Virus record (IMG/VR): IMGVR_UViG_3300044641_003513
Span: 1 to 33,430 of that record
DNA length: 33,430 bases
Strand: one strand, 5' to 3'
From: a virus
Position 1 is the first letter of the stretch. Each line of letters begins with the position of its first letter. This document shows, piece by piece, positions 16,854-22,874 of this stretch. A program made the position numbers and the translations under genes. The notes under the pieces are model-generated. The model saw only the letters and a list, made by a program, of their open reading frames with translations, searched no databases and was not told the origin of the DNA.

Positions 16854-17177
16854 TCACGGCTTCACCTCCTTCTTCTGCGGGTCGTTCTCCGGCCAGTAGC
16901 CGACTACCATTCGACCGGTGTCTCCGACAATGCGGAACCGGCTGTGCTCGGAAAGCAGAAAGAGGGCCATTGCGTTGGCTCCAATGGCTTGGTTGTCGGT
17001 GACATCCGTGCCTGCCACTTGTCCGTTGTAATCGCGCTCCGCCTTTTGGGTGTAGCACGAGTAGCGGGTAACCATCTCAAGCACGATAAGCAGTTTCTCT
17101 TTGCTATCCAGCAGCGCCTCTTTCTCGTGTTCCAGAGCTTCAATGAGCGTGCGTAGGTGATGTTCTTGGTCACTCAC
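16854..17177 (-). CDS. 107-aa protein with N-terminal coiled coil
   Basis: I place the start at GTG 17177 because AAGGAG sits 6 nt upstream and the GTGA overlaps the preceding stop. The frame opens further upstream, but that part is not protein-like. Residues 1-45 are a charged helix (LRTLIEALEHEKEALLDSKE). The rest is a small mixed domain with GTDVTDNQAIGANAMALFLL and HSRFRIVGDTGRMVVGYW. Function is unknown; the C-terminal block looks like a compact alpha/beta unit. Confidence 0.6.
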   Translation of the reverse strand: MSDQEHHLRTLIEALEHEKEALLDSKEKLLIVLEMVTRYSCYTQKAERDYNGQVAGTDVTDNQAIGANAMALFLLSEHSRFRIVGDTGRMVVGYWPENDPQKKEVKP

Positions 17178-17662
17178 GGCTGCTCCTTTCGTGCGGCGTG
17201 CTCTCGTGCGATCCGGCACACTTCCCGCACCAGCGTCTGATCGCTGCGATCCTCGGCATTCTCTCCGAGTACTACGTCTGCCATAGTGGCAAGATGCAGC
17301 CCCTGAAGCGCCTTTTCGCGCTCCAGTTGTTTTACCTTTCCGACTAACGGAGCAACACAGGTGCAATGTTGCTCGTCGGGTCGATGATTTAGGGCGTGCG
17401 CTACCGCATTCTCCCAGTCGTCTACTTTTTCCCGCAGCGCAGCGTTCTCGCGCTGGAGCTCGGCAATCGTTGAGCGCAACGCAAGCTCACGCGAAGCGCC
17501 CGCTCTGTTGCAGATGGCCTGCTGCTCAAGCTCATCACGGAGAAGTTGGTTCTCGCGCTCTAGCTGCCTAGGCCACTCGGCATTAACCACCATCGTCTTT
17601 CCTAGGCAGTTGGCCGGGTAGGTGCGTTCGTCTGTGCACGGCGTGTCAGTCTTTGTGGTCAT
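17174..17662 (-). CDS. Coiled-coil protein (162 aa)
   Basis: Two heptad-rich stretches dominate: RQLERENQLLRDELEQQAI and ELQRENAALREKVDDWENAV. They are followed by HCTCVAPLVGKVKQLEREKA. Two Cys residues in HCTC and two near the N-terminus could be coincidental. Such scaffolding-type proteins of unknown role are common in early phage operons. Its start lies 17 nt inside the small membrane-protein gene, and its stop overlaps the next start (GTGA). Confidence 0.6.
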   Translation of the reverse strand: MTTKTDTPCTDERTYPANCLGKTMVVNAEWPRQLERENQLLRDELEQQAICNRAGASRELALRSTIAELQRENAALREKVDDWENAVAHALNHRPDEQHCTCVAPLVGKVKQLEREKALQGLHLATMADVVLGENAEDRSDQTLVREVCRIAREHAARKEQP

Positions 17663-17753
17663 AGTCGGGCCAGTTCTTGCTTCGGATGACGGCGATGACG
17701 ACGCCCACGTTCACCCCCGTTAGGAAGGCAAGTATGCACAAGATGATAATCAC
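17646..17753 (-). CDS. 35-aa single-pass membrane protein with GTG start
   Basis: The frame starts GTG at 17753, with GAGGAGG 5 nt upstream and a GTGA overlap with the previous stop. It reads VIIILCILAFLTGVNVGVVI then AVIRSKNWPDYDHKD. The first 23 residues are one hydrophobic helix and the rest is a short charged tail. Small phage membrane peptides can be lysis accessories or exclusion factors. The good ribosome site and exact coupling make it real in my view; the function is open. Confidence 0.6.
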   Translation of the reverse strand: MIIILCILAFLTGVNVGVVIAVIRSKNWPDYDHKD

Positions 17754-17959
17754 GACGCCTCCTCGATGGCATTGTCAATGCAGGAAGACCGGATGCCCTT
17801 CTTGCGGTGGTAGTTGGTTAGCACGCGCTGGTTGTGCAGCTTGCGCAACAGTTCCTGTTCACGCTCAGCCCACTCTTTGCGAGTGAGGTGTTCAAGGTAT
17901 CCCTTATTGGACACCAGCTTTACCCCAAAGCACGCTAGCAGTTTGTTTATTGTGTTCAT
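17750..17959 (-). CDS. Small basic protein (69 aa)
   Basis: The protein reads MNTINKLLACFGVKLVSNKG, then a charged helix with EWAEREQELLRKLHNQR, then HRKKGIRSSCIDNAIEEAS. I use the ATG at 17959; a TTG two codons earlier is possible. The first part overlaps the C-terminal end of the lysozyme-like gene by 56 nt. No family is recognised. It may bind nucleic acid, given the helix and basic residues. Confidence 0.5.
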   Translation of the reverse strand: MNTINKLLACFGVKLVSNKGYLEHLTRKEWAEREQELLRKLHNQRVLTNYHRKKGIRSSCIDNAIEEAS

Positions 17960-18326
17960 AGGCAATCATTTCGATGCGCCGCCCATAGGCCAGCGTGTCA
18001 TCCTTCTTGTGGCCCCTCGGGCCACCCTTGTGCACCCGCGCCAGCGTCTGCACATCCCCAGTCGCCCACGCCCTCGGGGCGTAGCGCTTCATATACCCCT
18101 CGACCACTAGCTTGGCCTTCTGCAAGTCGTCGCAGTCGGACCAGCTTCCACCGACGTTGCTATCCTCCCAATAGGCCCTGCTGATTTGCAGCGGGCCTCG
18201 ATACTCACCCCAAGACACACGCCCCAACCTCCCTCCGCTCTCAACTTGATGGAGCGCGACCCAGAACGCCGCGCTGGGAGCAGCCAAGCATTGGCCTGAA
18301 AGCAGAAGGAAGAGGAGCGTGCGCAT
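17904..18326 (-). CDS. Secreted lysozyme-like muramidase (i-type/destabilase-like pattern)
   Basis: The 140-aa protein starts with a hydrophobic signal-like segment (MRTLLFLLLSGQCLA). The catalytic-type Glu lies in LHQVESGG (Glu29), followed by GPLQISRAYWEDS and, further on, VVEGYMKRYAP and LARVHKGGPRG. The G-(P/Y)-QI-YW, YM-RY and R-H-GGP-G order matches invertebrate-type lysozymes (destabilase family) and their phage/bacterial relatives, which cleave peptidoglycan. Export by the Sec system would put it in the periplasm at lysis. It is unusual that it lies in the replication operon instead of the late one. Assignment is by motif only. Confidence 0.7.
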   Translation of the reverse strand: MRTLLFLLLSGQCLAAPSAAFWVALHQVESGGRLGRVSWGEYRGPLQISRAYWEDSNVGGSWSDCDDLQKAKLVVEGYMKRYAPRAWATGDVQTLARVHKGGPRGHKKDDTLAYGRRIEMIAYEHNKQTASVLWGKAGVQ

Positions 18327-18336
18327 TGGGAGATGC

Positions 18337-18960
18337 TTAGAACGGTACGTCTTCCGAGTCGGCGGCGTCGGCCACCGTCTCAGCCTGCGTCACGCGACTG
18401 TTGGAGCGGGCCTTGGCCTCATCAGAGGCGTCGATCTTGGCCCTAATCCACTCGGGCACCGCAGACGGCACCACAATCGGGCCGTTCTCGGGGATGTCGA
18501 ACACCACGGTGTCCATTGAGGGACGTACAGGTGCCATACCCTTGGTAAGCGGCATCACGCCTTGGATGCGGGCGTAGATGCGGCTAGGATCGGCCTTCCC
18601 GGGCTTGTGAACGATGTTCAGCAAACAATTGGCCCCGATGATGTTCTTCAGATCGAACCCACCAAGCTCCTCGTTGGTGAACGGACGCCCGCGCCAGCTC
18701 TCCAAGATGCCGCGCAGCGTGGCCTTCTTGCCGATGCTCATCGTGTATTCCGATGAGATTATGCGCGGCTGAGGGCCGTCAGCAGTGGAGATGGTTTCGT
18801 GCGGCAGCTCCCAGCAGATCATCACCTTGCGGGCGGCACGGTATTGGGGATTGCCCGGGTCCTGCGTACCCAGATCAATCACGCCGTAACAGACGGCCTG
18901 ATGCACTCCTGCGGGCACCGGCTCGATGGACTTACCACTATCAGCTTTAACGGTAGGCAT
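18337..18960 (-). CDS. Phage single-stranded-DNA-binding-like protein
   Basis: The 207-aa protein has the phage pattern GVHQAVCYGVIDLGTQ, RKVMICWELP and EYTMSIGKKATLRGILESWR, then RPFTNEELGGFDL and GANCLLNIVHKP, consistent with an OB-like fold. It ends in an acidic tail DSEDVPF, the typical C-terminal tip by which SSB proteins recruit partners. It should coat single-stranded DNA during replication and recombination, together with the helicase and exonuclease of the same operon. The tail tip and the ICWELP block make this fairly secure. Confidence 0.8.
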   Translation of the reverse strand: MPTVKADSGKSIEPVPAGVHQAVCYGVIDLGTQDPGNPQYRAARKVMICWELPHETISTADGPQPRIISSEYTMSIGKKATLRGILESWRGRPFTNEELGGFDLKNIIGANCLLNIVHKPGKADPSRIYARIQGVMPLTKGMAPVRPSMDTVVFDIPENGPIVVPSAVPEWIRAKIDASDEAKARSNSRVTQAETVADAADSEDVPF

Positions 18961-18976
18961 ATGTGTGTTGGTTTGG

Positions 18977-18993
18977 CTCCCCGTTGCGGGGAG
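18977..18993 (-). other. Hairpin between two minus-strand genes
   Basis: CTCCCCG and CGGGGAG form a 7-bp stem with a 3-nt loop in the gap between the 88-aa gene and the SSB-like gene. It has no T-run, so it is not a plain terminator. It may stabilise the SSB mRNA end or lower read-through from the first gene. Resembles the hairpin at 313-330. Confidence 0.45.
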
Positions 18994-18996
18994 AAA

Positions 18997-19263
18997 TTAG
19001 TTGTTGGACGGATCGCCTCGGGTCACTCGGACGTTGTCGCCATCCACCGAGAGGGAGAAGCCAGCAGCCTCGCGGGTGGCCCTCAACTCCTTGTGAAGCT
19101 CCTTGGCATAGCGCAGCGCCGTCTCCTGCTCCTTGCAGGTAGGCTCCAGCTCAAATCGGCTGAAGAGTCCATCAAGGACGATTTCGGTACGAACCATCAG
19201 CTCAAGGACGCAGATGACATCCTCCCGCTCGATGGCCTTGGTTAGCTCAGTTGTTTCTTTCAT
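18997..19263 (-). CDS. First gene of the minus operon, unknown 88-aa protein
   Basis: The protein begins MKETTELTKAIEREDVICVL, contains a helical middle (KEQETALRYAKELHKELRAT) and ends in a small beta-like tail (SLSVDGDNVRVTRGDPSNN). No family is recognised. I use the ATG at 19263, where GCTGGGG precedes it, instead of the GTG three codons upstream. The leader GATAGTGCTGGGGATG closely matches that of the 93-aa gene at 20151. Being first in the early operon, it may be expressed early. Confidence 0.55.
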   Translation of the reverse strand: MKETTELTKAIEREDVICVLELMVRTEIVLDGLFSRFELEPTCKEQETALRYAKELHKELRATREAAGFSLSVDGDNVRVTRGDPSNN

Positions 19264-19396
19264 CCCCAGCACTATCTATTATTTTCCCCAAAAATACTAG
19301 CTCTATTTTTAAGAGGCTAGTAAGGTGCTGTTGGATGGGTATTTACGATATTTCTTTTTGGGTTATGCATCCAAACGCTGGTGCTGATGCAGGAAC
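19264..19396 (-). promoter_or_regulatory. Putative promoter/operator region of the minus operon
   Basis: This stretch is distinctly AT-rich against its surroundings, which suits a promoter. It contains an inverted repeat at 19297-19320 (CTAGCTCT and AGAGGCTAG, one bulged base) that could be an operator or hairpin. On the minus strand TAGTAT, GATAGT and TAATAG are possible -10 hexamers upstream of the ATG at 19263. On the plus strand TTTACG at 19342 and TTATGC near 19364 could be a weak opposing promoter. I cannot choose between these. Confidence 0.4.
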
Positions 19397-19571
19397 ACGG
19401 GTGCACAGTTCACCCGTTGCCGGGTGAAACATCGAAACGCTGTCTGCTGAGAGACGAGGTGTCCGGTATGCTGCCGCCCGTGCTGGTAGGCCAAGGCCCA
19501 CGGGTTGTTCGGCGGTTCACTCCCAAAGGGAGCCGTATTAAGGGAAGCTGGTGTTGTCCGTCAGGCTTCCC
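19397..19571. ncRNA. Non-coding stretch with several hairpins, possible structured RNA
   Basis: Stems are ACGGGTG/CACCCGT (19397-19417), which competes with CACCCG/CGGGTG (19411-19426); CCCGTG/CACGGG (19477-19504); CTCCC/GGGAG (19520-19532); and GGGAAGC/GCTTCCC (19542-19571), the last extendable by three pairs with one bulge. Open frames exist on both strands but neither looks like protein. All stems are perfect, so the strand is not decided by the sequence. Confidence 0.4.
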
Positions 19572-19624
19572 GCCAGTACCGTTGAGTGATGCCTTGTTCA
19601 GGTCTCCACCCACCGTATCAAACC

Positions 19625-19708
19625 CTTCTACCCTAGAAACAAGAAACCCCCACCCCGCTAAGCAGGGTGAGGGTCTTGGACTAGGTGACTAATCTAGTCC
19701 GGTAGAAG
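19625..19708 (-). ncRNA. Folded RNA domain with terminator-like hairpin on the minus strand
   Basis: CTTCTACC (19625-19632) and GGTAGAAG (19701-19708) form an 8-bp closing stem. Inside lie GGACTAG/CTAGTCC (19678-19700) and a long stem at 19646-19674. On the plus strand that long stem has two C-A mismatches; on the minus strand both become G-U pairs, giving 13 continuous pairs, and T-rich sequence (TTCTTGTTTC) follows. So the RNA is probably transcribed leftward and may end here. Confidence 0.5.
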
Positions 19709-19869
19709 AGCGACACAATGAACAACTGGCGACTCCCACCATAGCACCACATCTCATTCCGTCAAGGGGTTTTTGGCCCCCCGGGGTAGATTTTTTTGAG
19801 CCCAGTTTCTGGAAAACGGTAAGCTATTTACTATCATAGGGTTGTGACCGTTGTTGTTCGATCCCGATC
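19709..19869. other. Non-coding gap with GC blocks and a 7-T run
   Basis: No gene is seen. At 19766-19786 GGGG, CCCCCC and GGGG blocks could pair in two exclusive ways, and a run of seven T follows at 19791-19797. The T-run is about 4 nt from the last G block, so a weak plus-strand terminator is possible. TTTACTATCAT at 19828 resembles a -10 region. Confidence 0.35.
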
Positions 19870-20151
19870 CTACAGCAGCCGTCGTCCACCCCTGCCGTTC
19901 CTCGCCCGATTGCTGCTCGCACGCTCCAGGACAATGCGCCCGCTCCTCGTGTGACTAGCGTCCTTCCCGTCACCCTCGCTGCCCATCCTGCGGTTAGCAG
20001 CGTTCAACTCCGCCCGGTAGTCCCTCCTCTCCTTACTCGCGTGGTAGCGCTTATTGTAGGCGTTCTTCTTTCGCCTCGCCTCGGGGTTGTTCGCAAAGTA
20101 ACGACTGCTCTCGCTGGTTCCAGTGTATTTCCCCGCTAGCTTGTTGCGCAT
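19870..20151 (-). CDS. Small basic phage protein (93 aa)
   Basis: The protein starts MRNKLAGKYTGTSESSRYFA and continues NPEARRKKNAYNKRYHAS, ERRDYRAELNAANRRMG, then DGKDASHTRSGRIVLE and NRARNGRGG. I recognise the combination of a KK-Y-K-YH-S-ERR-YR-ELN-ANR helix, a GKD-SHT-SG motif and a terminal NRARNG from widespread uncharacterised phage proteins. Its charge suggests nucleic-acid binding. I use the ATG at 20151, preceded by TTGGGG; GATAGTATTGGGGATG matches the leader of the 88-aa gene. It stands alone on the minus strand between two structured non-coding stretches. Confidence 0.7.
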   Translation of the reverse strand: MRNKLAGKYTGTSESSRYFANNPEARRKKNAYNKRYHASKERRDYRAELNAANRRMGSEGDGKDASHTRSGRIVLERASSNRARNGRGGRRLL

Positions 20152-20184
20152 CCCCAATACTATCACATCACCAATTCTTTGGGG

Positions 20185-20441
20185 CTCCGCGACGGTGTGC
20201 AGCGTCCCGCTGAAGCGGGCCGCAGAAAATGGGCGGAGACGCAGGGGGCTTGCAGCCCCCCGCGACGCCCCCCTGCCGCCGTTCGCTGCGGCTCACGCGC
20301 AATTCAAGTACGGCTCCGGGACCGGATTGGGGCCCCTCGCCCCAACCGCCCTCCGCAGTCTTTAGGGTCACCCCGTAAAGACAGCCCCCTCAAGGGGTCT
20401 GTCAATTCAATATCTCGGCTGGAGCTTCGCTCGTAGCCGAG
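20185..20441. ncRNA. Dense array of inverted repeats (structured RNA or origin)
   Basis: At least seven stems fall in 257 nt: CTCCGC/GCGGAG (20185-20238) enclosing CCCGC/GCGGG (20206-20219); GGGGGCT/AGCCCCC (20244-20260); TTGGGG/CCCCAA (20327-20345); GTCTTTA/TAAAGAC around GGG/CCC (20358-20382); GACAG-CCCC/GGGG-CTGTC (20380-20403); and CTCGGCT/AGCCGAG (20414-20441) around GAGC/GCTC. GCAGGGGG can instead pair with the CCCCCCTGC further on. No protein-like frame is present. The stretch could be the 5' leader of the 93-aa gene or a replication origin. Confidence 0.5.
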
Positions 20442-20532
20442 CAGGGGCTAGCAGGTCGGGCAGGAATCGGGCACCGTGGTAAGTGGTATCTGAGGGGACG
20501 CGGATCGCTTGTGGGTCATCCAGCCCTCCATA

Positions 20533-20638
20533 CCCGCAACACACATCCACCCCAAAGCAACTCATAGTTGTTACGCAGCGCGCAAGCGCGCCACGTAAAA
20601 CTACGAATTGCTTTAGGGCCCCGTCTGTGTGTTACGGG
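20533..20638 (-). ncRNA. 106-nt near-complete hairpin, minus-strand RNA
   Basis: From the outside the arms pair as CCCG, AACACACA, CCC, AAAGCAA, AACTA-type, TTACG and GCGCGC, around a 2-nt tip at 20584-20585. On the plus strand there are five simple mismatches, all A-C or C-A (20537/20634, 20561/20607, 20564/20604, 20576/20593, 20577/20592). On the minus strand all five become G-U pairs. Only two single-base bulges and one internal loop remain. This is the mark of a structure kept at RNA level and read leftward. It ends 7 nt before the plus-strand gene at 20646. Confidence 0.6.
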
Positions 20639-20645
20639 GGCTCGT

Positions 20646-21074
20646 ATGACCCACAAGCTCACCCAGTCCTCCACAGCTACCACAAACACCACGGCGCCCG
20701 ATTCCGAGGCGCCCGACGTCAGTATGGATTTTGATTCTATTCGTTCGCGTAACAACATTCGTGACCGCAAGAACGACGAGGCCGATAGGCACAGCGTTTC
20801 GAGCATTATGGATAGGTCGGCTTCCAACGACCGACGCGATACGCGGTCGCGGAGCGACTACGACGACGAGGCCTTTGAGGAAACGCACACGCTAGGGCAA
20901 TACATTCGCGGAAAGGGTTACATCCGCCACATCTTCGCGATCAATCATCGCGAAGACACGGCCACCGTCACCACCGTTCGTTTCAACTCCGAGGACGTCG
21001 AGGTGGAGCTGTCCATCGAAAGCGCTCGGAAGTTCTACAAGACCCTCCTCTCGTATGGTTTCCGCAAGAACTAA
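20646..21074 (+). CDS. Unknown protein with disordered N-terminus (142 aa)
   Basis: The first 75 residues are low-complexity Ser/Thr/Asp/Arg (MTHKLTQSSTATTNTTAPDS, later DRSASNDRRDTRSRSDYDDE) and probably unfolded. The rest looks like one small alpha/beta domain: GQYIRGKGYIRHIFAINHRE, then TVTTVRFNSEDVEVELSIE and ARKFYKTLLSYGF. No family is recognised. It is the first gene of the accessory operon. I take the ATG at 20646, after the hairpin, because the upstream in-frame part is not protein-like. A role as partner or substrate of the amidoligase is only a guess from position. Confidence 0.6.
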   Translation: MTHKLTQSSTATTNTTAPDSEAPDVSMDFDSIRSRNNIRDRKNDEADRHSVSSIMDRSASNDRRDTRSRSDYDDEAFEETHTLGQYIRGKGYIRHIFAINHREDTATVTTVRFNSEDVEVELSIESARKFYKTLLSYGFRKN

Positions 21075-21132
21075 CCCTCGTCCTCACCATCACCTCCTAA
21101 TGGGGTATCGCCCCCATACGACTCTTCCCCAT

Positions 21133-21411
21133 ATGAAGCCCTCCCCCCGTACCACCCGCCAATACGTACTGCCCGCCTACTGGGCGTCCTACCTCGTCAA
21201 TGGCGATGCCAGCGGCCTTGACCCCATCGAACGCGAAGCGGTCGATGCCTTCCTGGACAAGTGGGGCCATCGCCACGACGAATGCCTCTCCGTCTCACGC
21301 GAGTTCGTGGGCCGCAGCCAACATTGCGGCCTGATTGCCGACGTTTGCGTGTACATCTTCTCATTTTCCCCCTCTTCGGGGGTTGCTCGCCCGGCTATGG
21401 GCCGCGCCTGA
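21133..21411 (+). CDS. DUF6926-like small protein (92 aa)
   Basis: The core YVLPAYWASYLVNGDASGLD, followed by PIEREAVDAFLDKW, a VSREF segment and GLIADVCVYIFSF, matches a short phage/plasmid domain I know as DUF6926: LPAYWA-LINGD-SGL, then E-VS-E--F--H-AG--A-DV--YTF. The last 13 residues after the usual end are Pro/Gly-rich and coincide with a CCCCC/GGGGG hairpin at 21368-21382, so they may be a recent extension. I start at the ATG at 21133; the frame extends upstream without protein character. There is no Shine-Dalgarno sequence. Function is unknown. Confidence 0.6.
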   Translation: MKPSPRTTRQYVLPAYWASYLVNGDASGLDPIEREAVDAFLDKWGHRHDECLSVSREFVGRSQHCGLIADVCVYIFSFSPSSGVARPAMGRA

Positions 21412-21439
21412 CCGGCGCGTGACTACGCGACACACGACA

Positions 21440-21700
21440 ATGAAAGCTAAATACAAGCTGAGCGCCACCGAGCGCGCCAACTACAACGCCTACAAGGAAT
21501 ACGACAACGCCCAACGGGCGCTGTTCCGCCTCGCCTACGGGCTCGGCTCCAACGCCATCGAAACCATCGACGAGGCTGGCGCCTACGCGACCTACACCAA
21601 GCTGTGCGACTTGATGCGCGCCCACTTGAAGAAGAAAGAGAGCACTTGGGACGCCATCTGCCTCGCCAATCCCAACGACAACGACTGCATCGGCGCCTAA
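21440..21700 (+). CDS. Small helical protein (86 aa), unknown
   Basis: The protein begins MKAKYKLSATERANYNAYKE and is helical, with YDNAQRALFRLAYGLGSNAI, a TYTKLCDLMRAHLKKKEST segment and an Asn/Asp-rich end (ANPNDNDCIGA). No family is recognised. I start at the ATG at 21440 after a non-coding-looking frame extension. It lies between the DUF6926-like gene and the amidoligase on the same strand, with an 18-nt gap before the latter. Confidence 0.6.
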   Translation: MKAKYKLSATERANYNAYKEYDNAQRALFRLAYGLGSNAIETIDEAGAYATYTKLCDLMRAHLKKKESTWDAICLANPNDNDCIGA

Positions 21701-21718
21701 CCTACTATCACCCTACCT

Positions 21719-22858
21719 ATGAAAACCATCACTTGGTATTCCATCCGTCACCACCTCGGCACCATTATCCAGCACTCTGGACTTGTTTGGTCCCCTACCT
21801 CGGGCCTTCCAGCCGACGAGCACACCGGCATATGCGCCGCCAACTACATTGCAGACCTAATGGACACAAGTTCGTATCCCGTTGCATTGCGAGAGGCGAA
21901 CCAGCAAATGGTTTTCGTGCCAGATTGCCTATTTCGCAAAAACACGCCCAAGCGATTCCGGCGACTGCGCGGTCGGGTCACCAATCCAAAGACACTTTGT
22001 ATGGCACCCAACAATTGCAGTAGCATACGCAACTATCGGGTCCGACGCTTCAATGACAGCGTACCGGACCCCCTACGCAAGCCATTCACAGAGCGCGTGT
22101 ACGAATTGCTGTCGAGCATCCCGCTTGCCCCGGGCAAGCAGTTCTCGTCGCTATGGTCCCGCAACACAAGCTGCGATCTCTACAACTACCAACACGCAGT
22201 AGGCTTAGAGTTCGAATCTTACGGGTTAATCGAGCGCAAGCAACTGATCAAAGCACTTCCGATATGGACACGGGTCGCAAGTGACGGATCAATTCGCCCT
22301 CCCGGCGACGCACAGGGCCACGAGATTCGCGTCCTGCTCGACCGAGCAGTTGCGGAACCCCGTCTGTTCAACCTGTGCAAGCGCTTTGCGACGCTTGGCC
22401 TGCGCGTCAACAAGTCGTGCGGGCTGCACATACACCTCGACGCACGAAGCCTGTCATACTCAGAGGTCGTTGCCCGCGCAAAGGTGATGGACAAGTGGCT
22501 GCACGCCCTAATGGAACTGCTCCCAAGCTCGCGTCGAGACAACACCTACTGCAAGTGGGGCGTTTCCCCTCACGACCGCTACCGCGCCGTTAACGTGCTC
22601 TCGTGGACTGCGCATAAGACCATCGAAGTTCGATGCGGCTCTGCCACCCTAGACTACACAAAAGTCCTCAGTTGGCTCAGACTCGTCGAACTAATCCGTG
22701 CTGTATCTCGCGGCCCCAAGGCTGGCTCGTGTATCGCCACCCTTGAGCAGCTTCCGCTGCCCGCGCACGACCTCGCATTCTGGCGAGCCCGCCATCGAGA
22801 ACTCAATCCAGCGCAATACACCACTGCTGCTACCGACACGACCACCGACAGCGAATAA
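21719..22858 (+). CDS. Amidoligase (glutamine-synthetase-like fold, COOH-NH2 ligase type)
   Basis: The C-terminal two-thirds of this 379-aa protein carry the amidoligase set: VGLEFE (161-166), SDGSI (188-192), GHEIR (200-204), CGLHIHLD (234-241), RYRAVN (287-292) and TIEVR (301-305). In this family, acidic residues and His bind Mg-ATP, and an acyl phosphate is attacked by an amine to make an amide or peptide bond. The N-terminal 155 residues are an extra domain that I do not recognise. The gene is followed by a class II amidotransferase 16 nt later. Such pairs are known in phages, notably the phiEco32 type (established knowledge). The substrate here is unknown. Confidence 0.8.
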   Translation: MKTITWYSIRHHLGTIIQHSGLVWSPTSGLPADEHTGICAANYIADLMDTSSYPVALREANQQMVFVPDCLFRKNTPKRFRRLRGRVTNPKTLCMAPNNCSSIRNYRVRRFNDSVPDPLRKPFTERVYELLSSIPLAPGKQFSSLWSRNTSCDLYNYQHAVGLEFESYGLIERKQLIKALPIWTRVASDGSIRPPGDAQGHEIRVLLDRAVAEPRLFNLCKRFATLGLRVNKSCGLHIHLDARSLSYSEVVARAKVMDKWLHALMELLPSSRRDNTYCKWGVSPHDRYRAVNVLSWTAHKTIEVRCGSATLDYTKVLSWLRLVELIRAVSRGPKAGSCIATLEQLPLPAHDLAFWRARHRELNPAQYTTAATDTTTDSE

Positions 22859-22874
22859 TCCCACTATCACTACA

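Noticed and set aside
19381-19692. 103-aa plus-strand frame in the control region
   Set aside because: No ribosome site, no protein-like pattern, and it covers several perfect hairpins; better read as non-coding.
19766-19797. Strong plus-strand terminator
   Set aside because: Seven T are present, but the GC blocks give only a 4-bp stem or a loop too small, and spacing to the T-run is poor; listed only as a possibility.
20533-20638. Telomere-resolvase (protelomerase) target site
   Set aside because: The outer ACACACA arms and GC centre resemble such sites, but the centre has an unpaired AA, the arms contain mismatches, and no resolvase gene is in the window.
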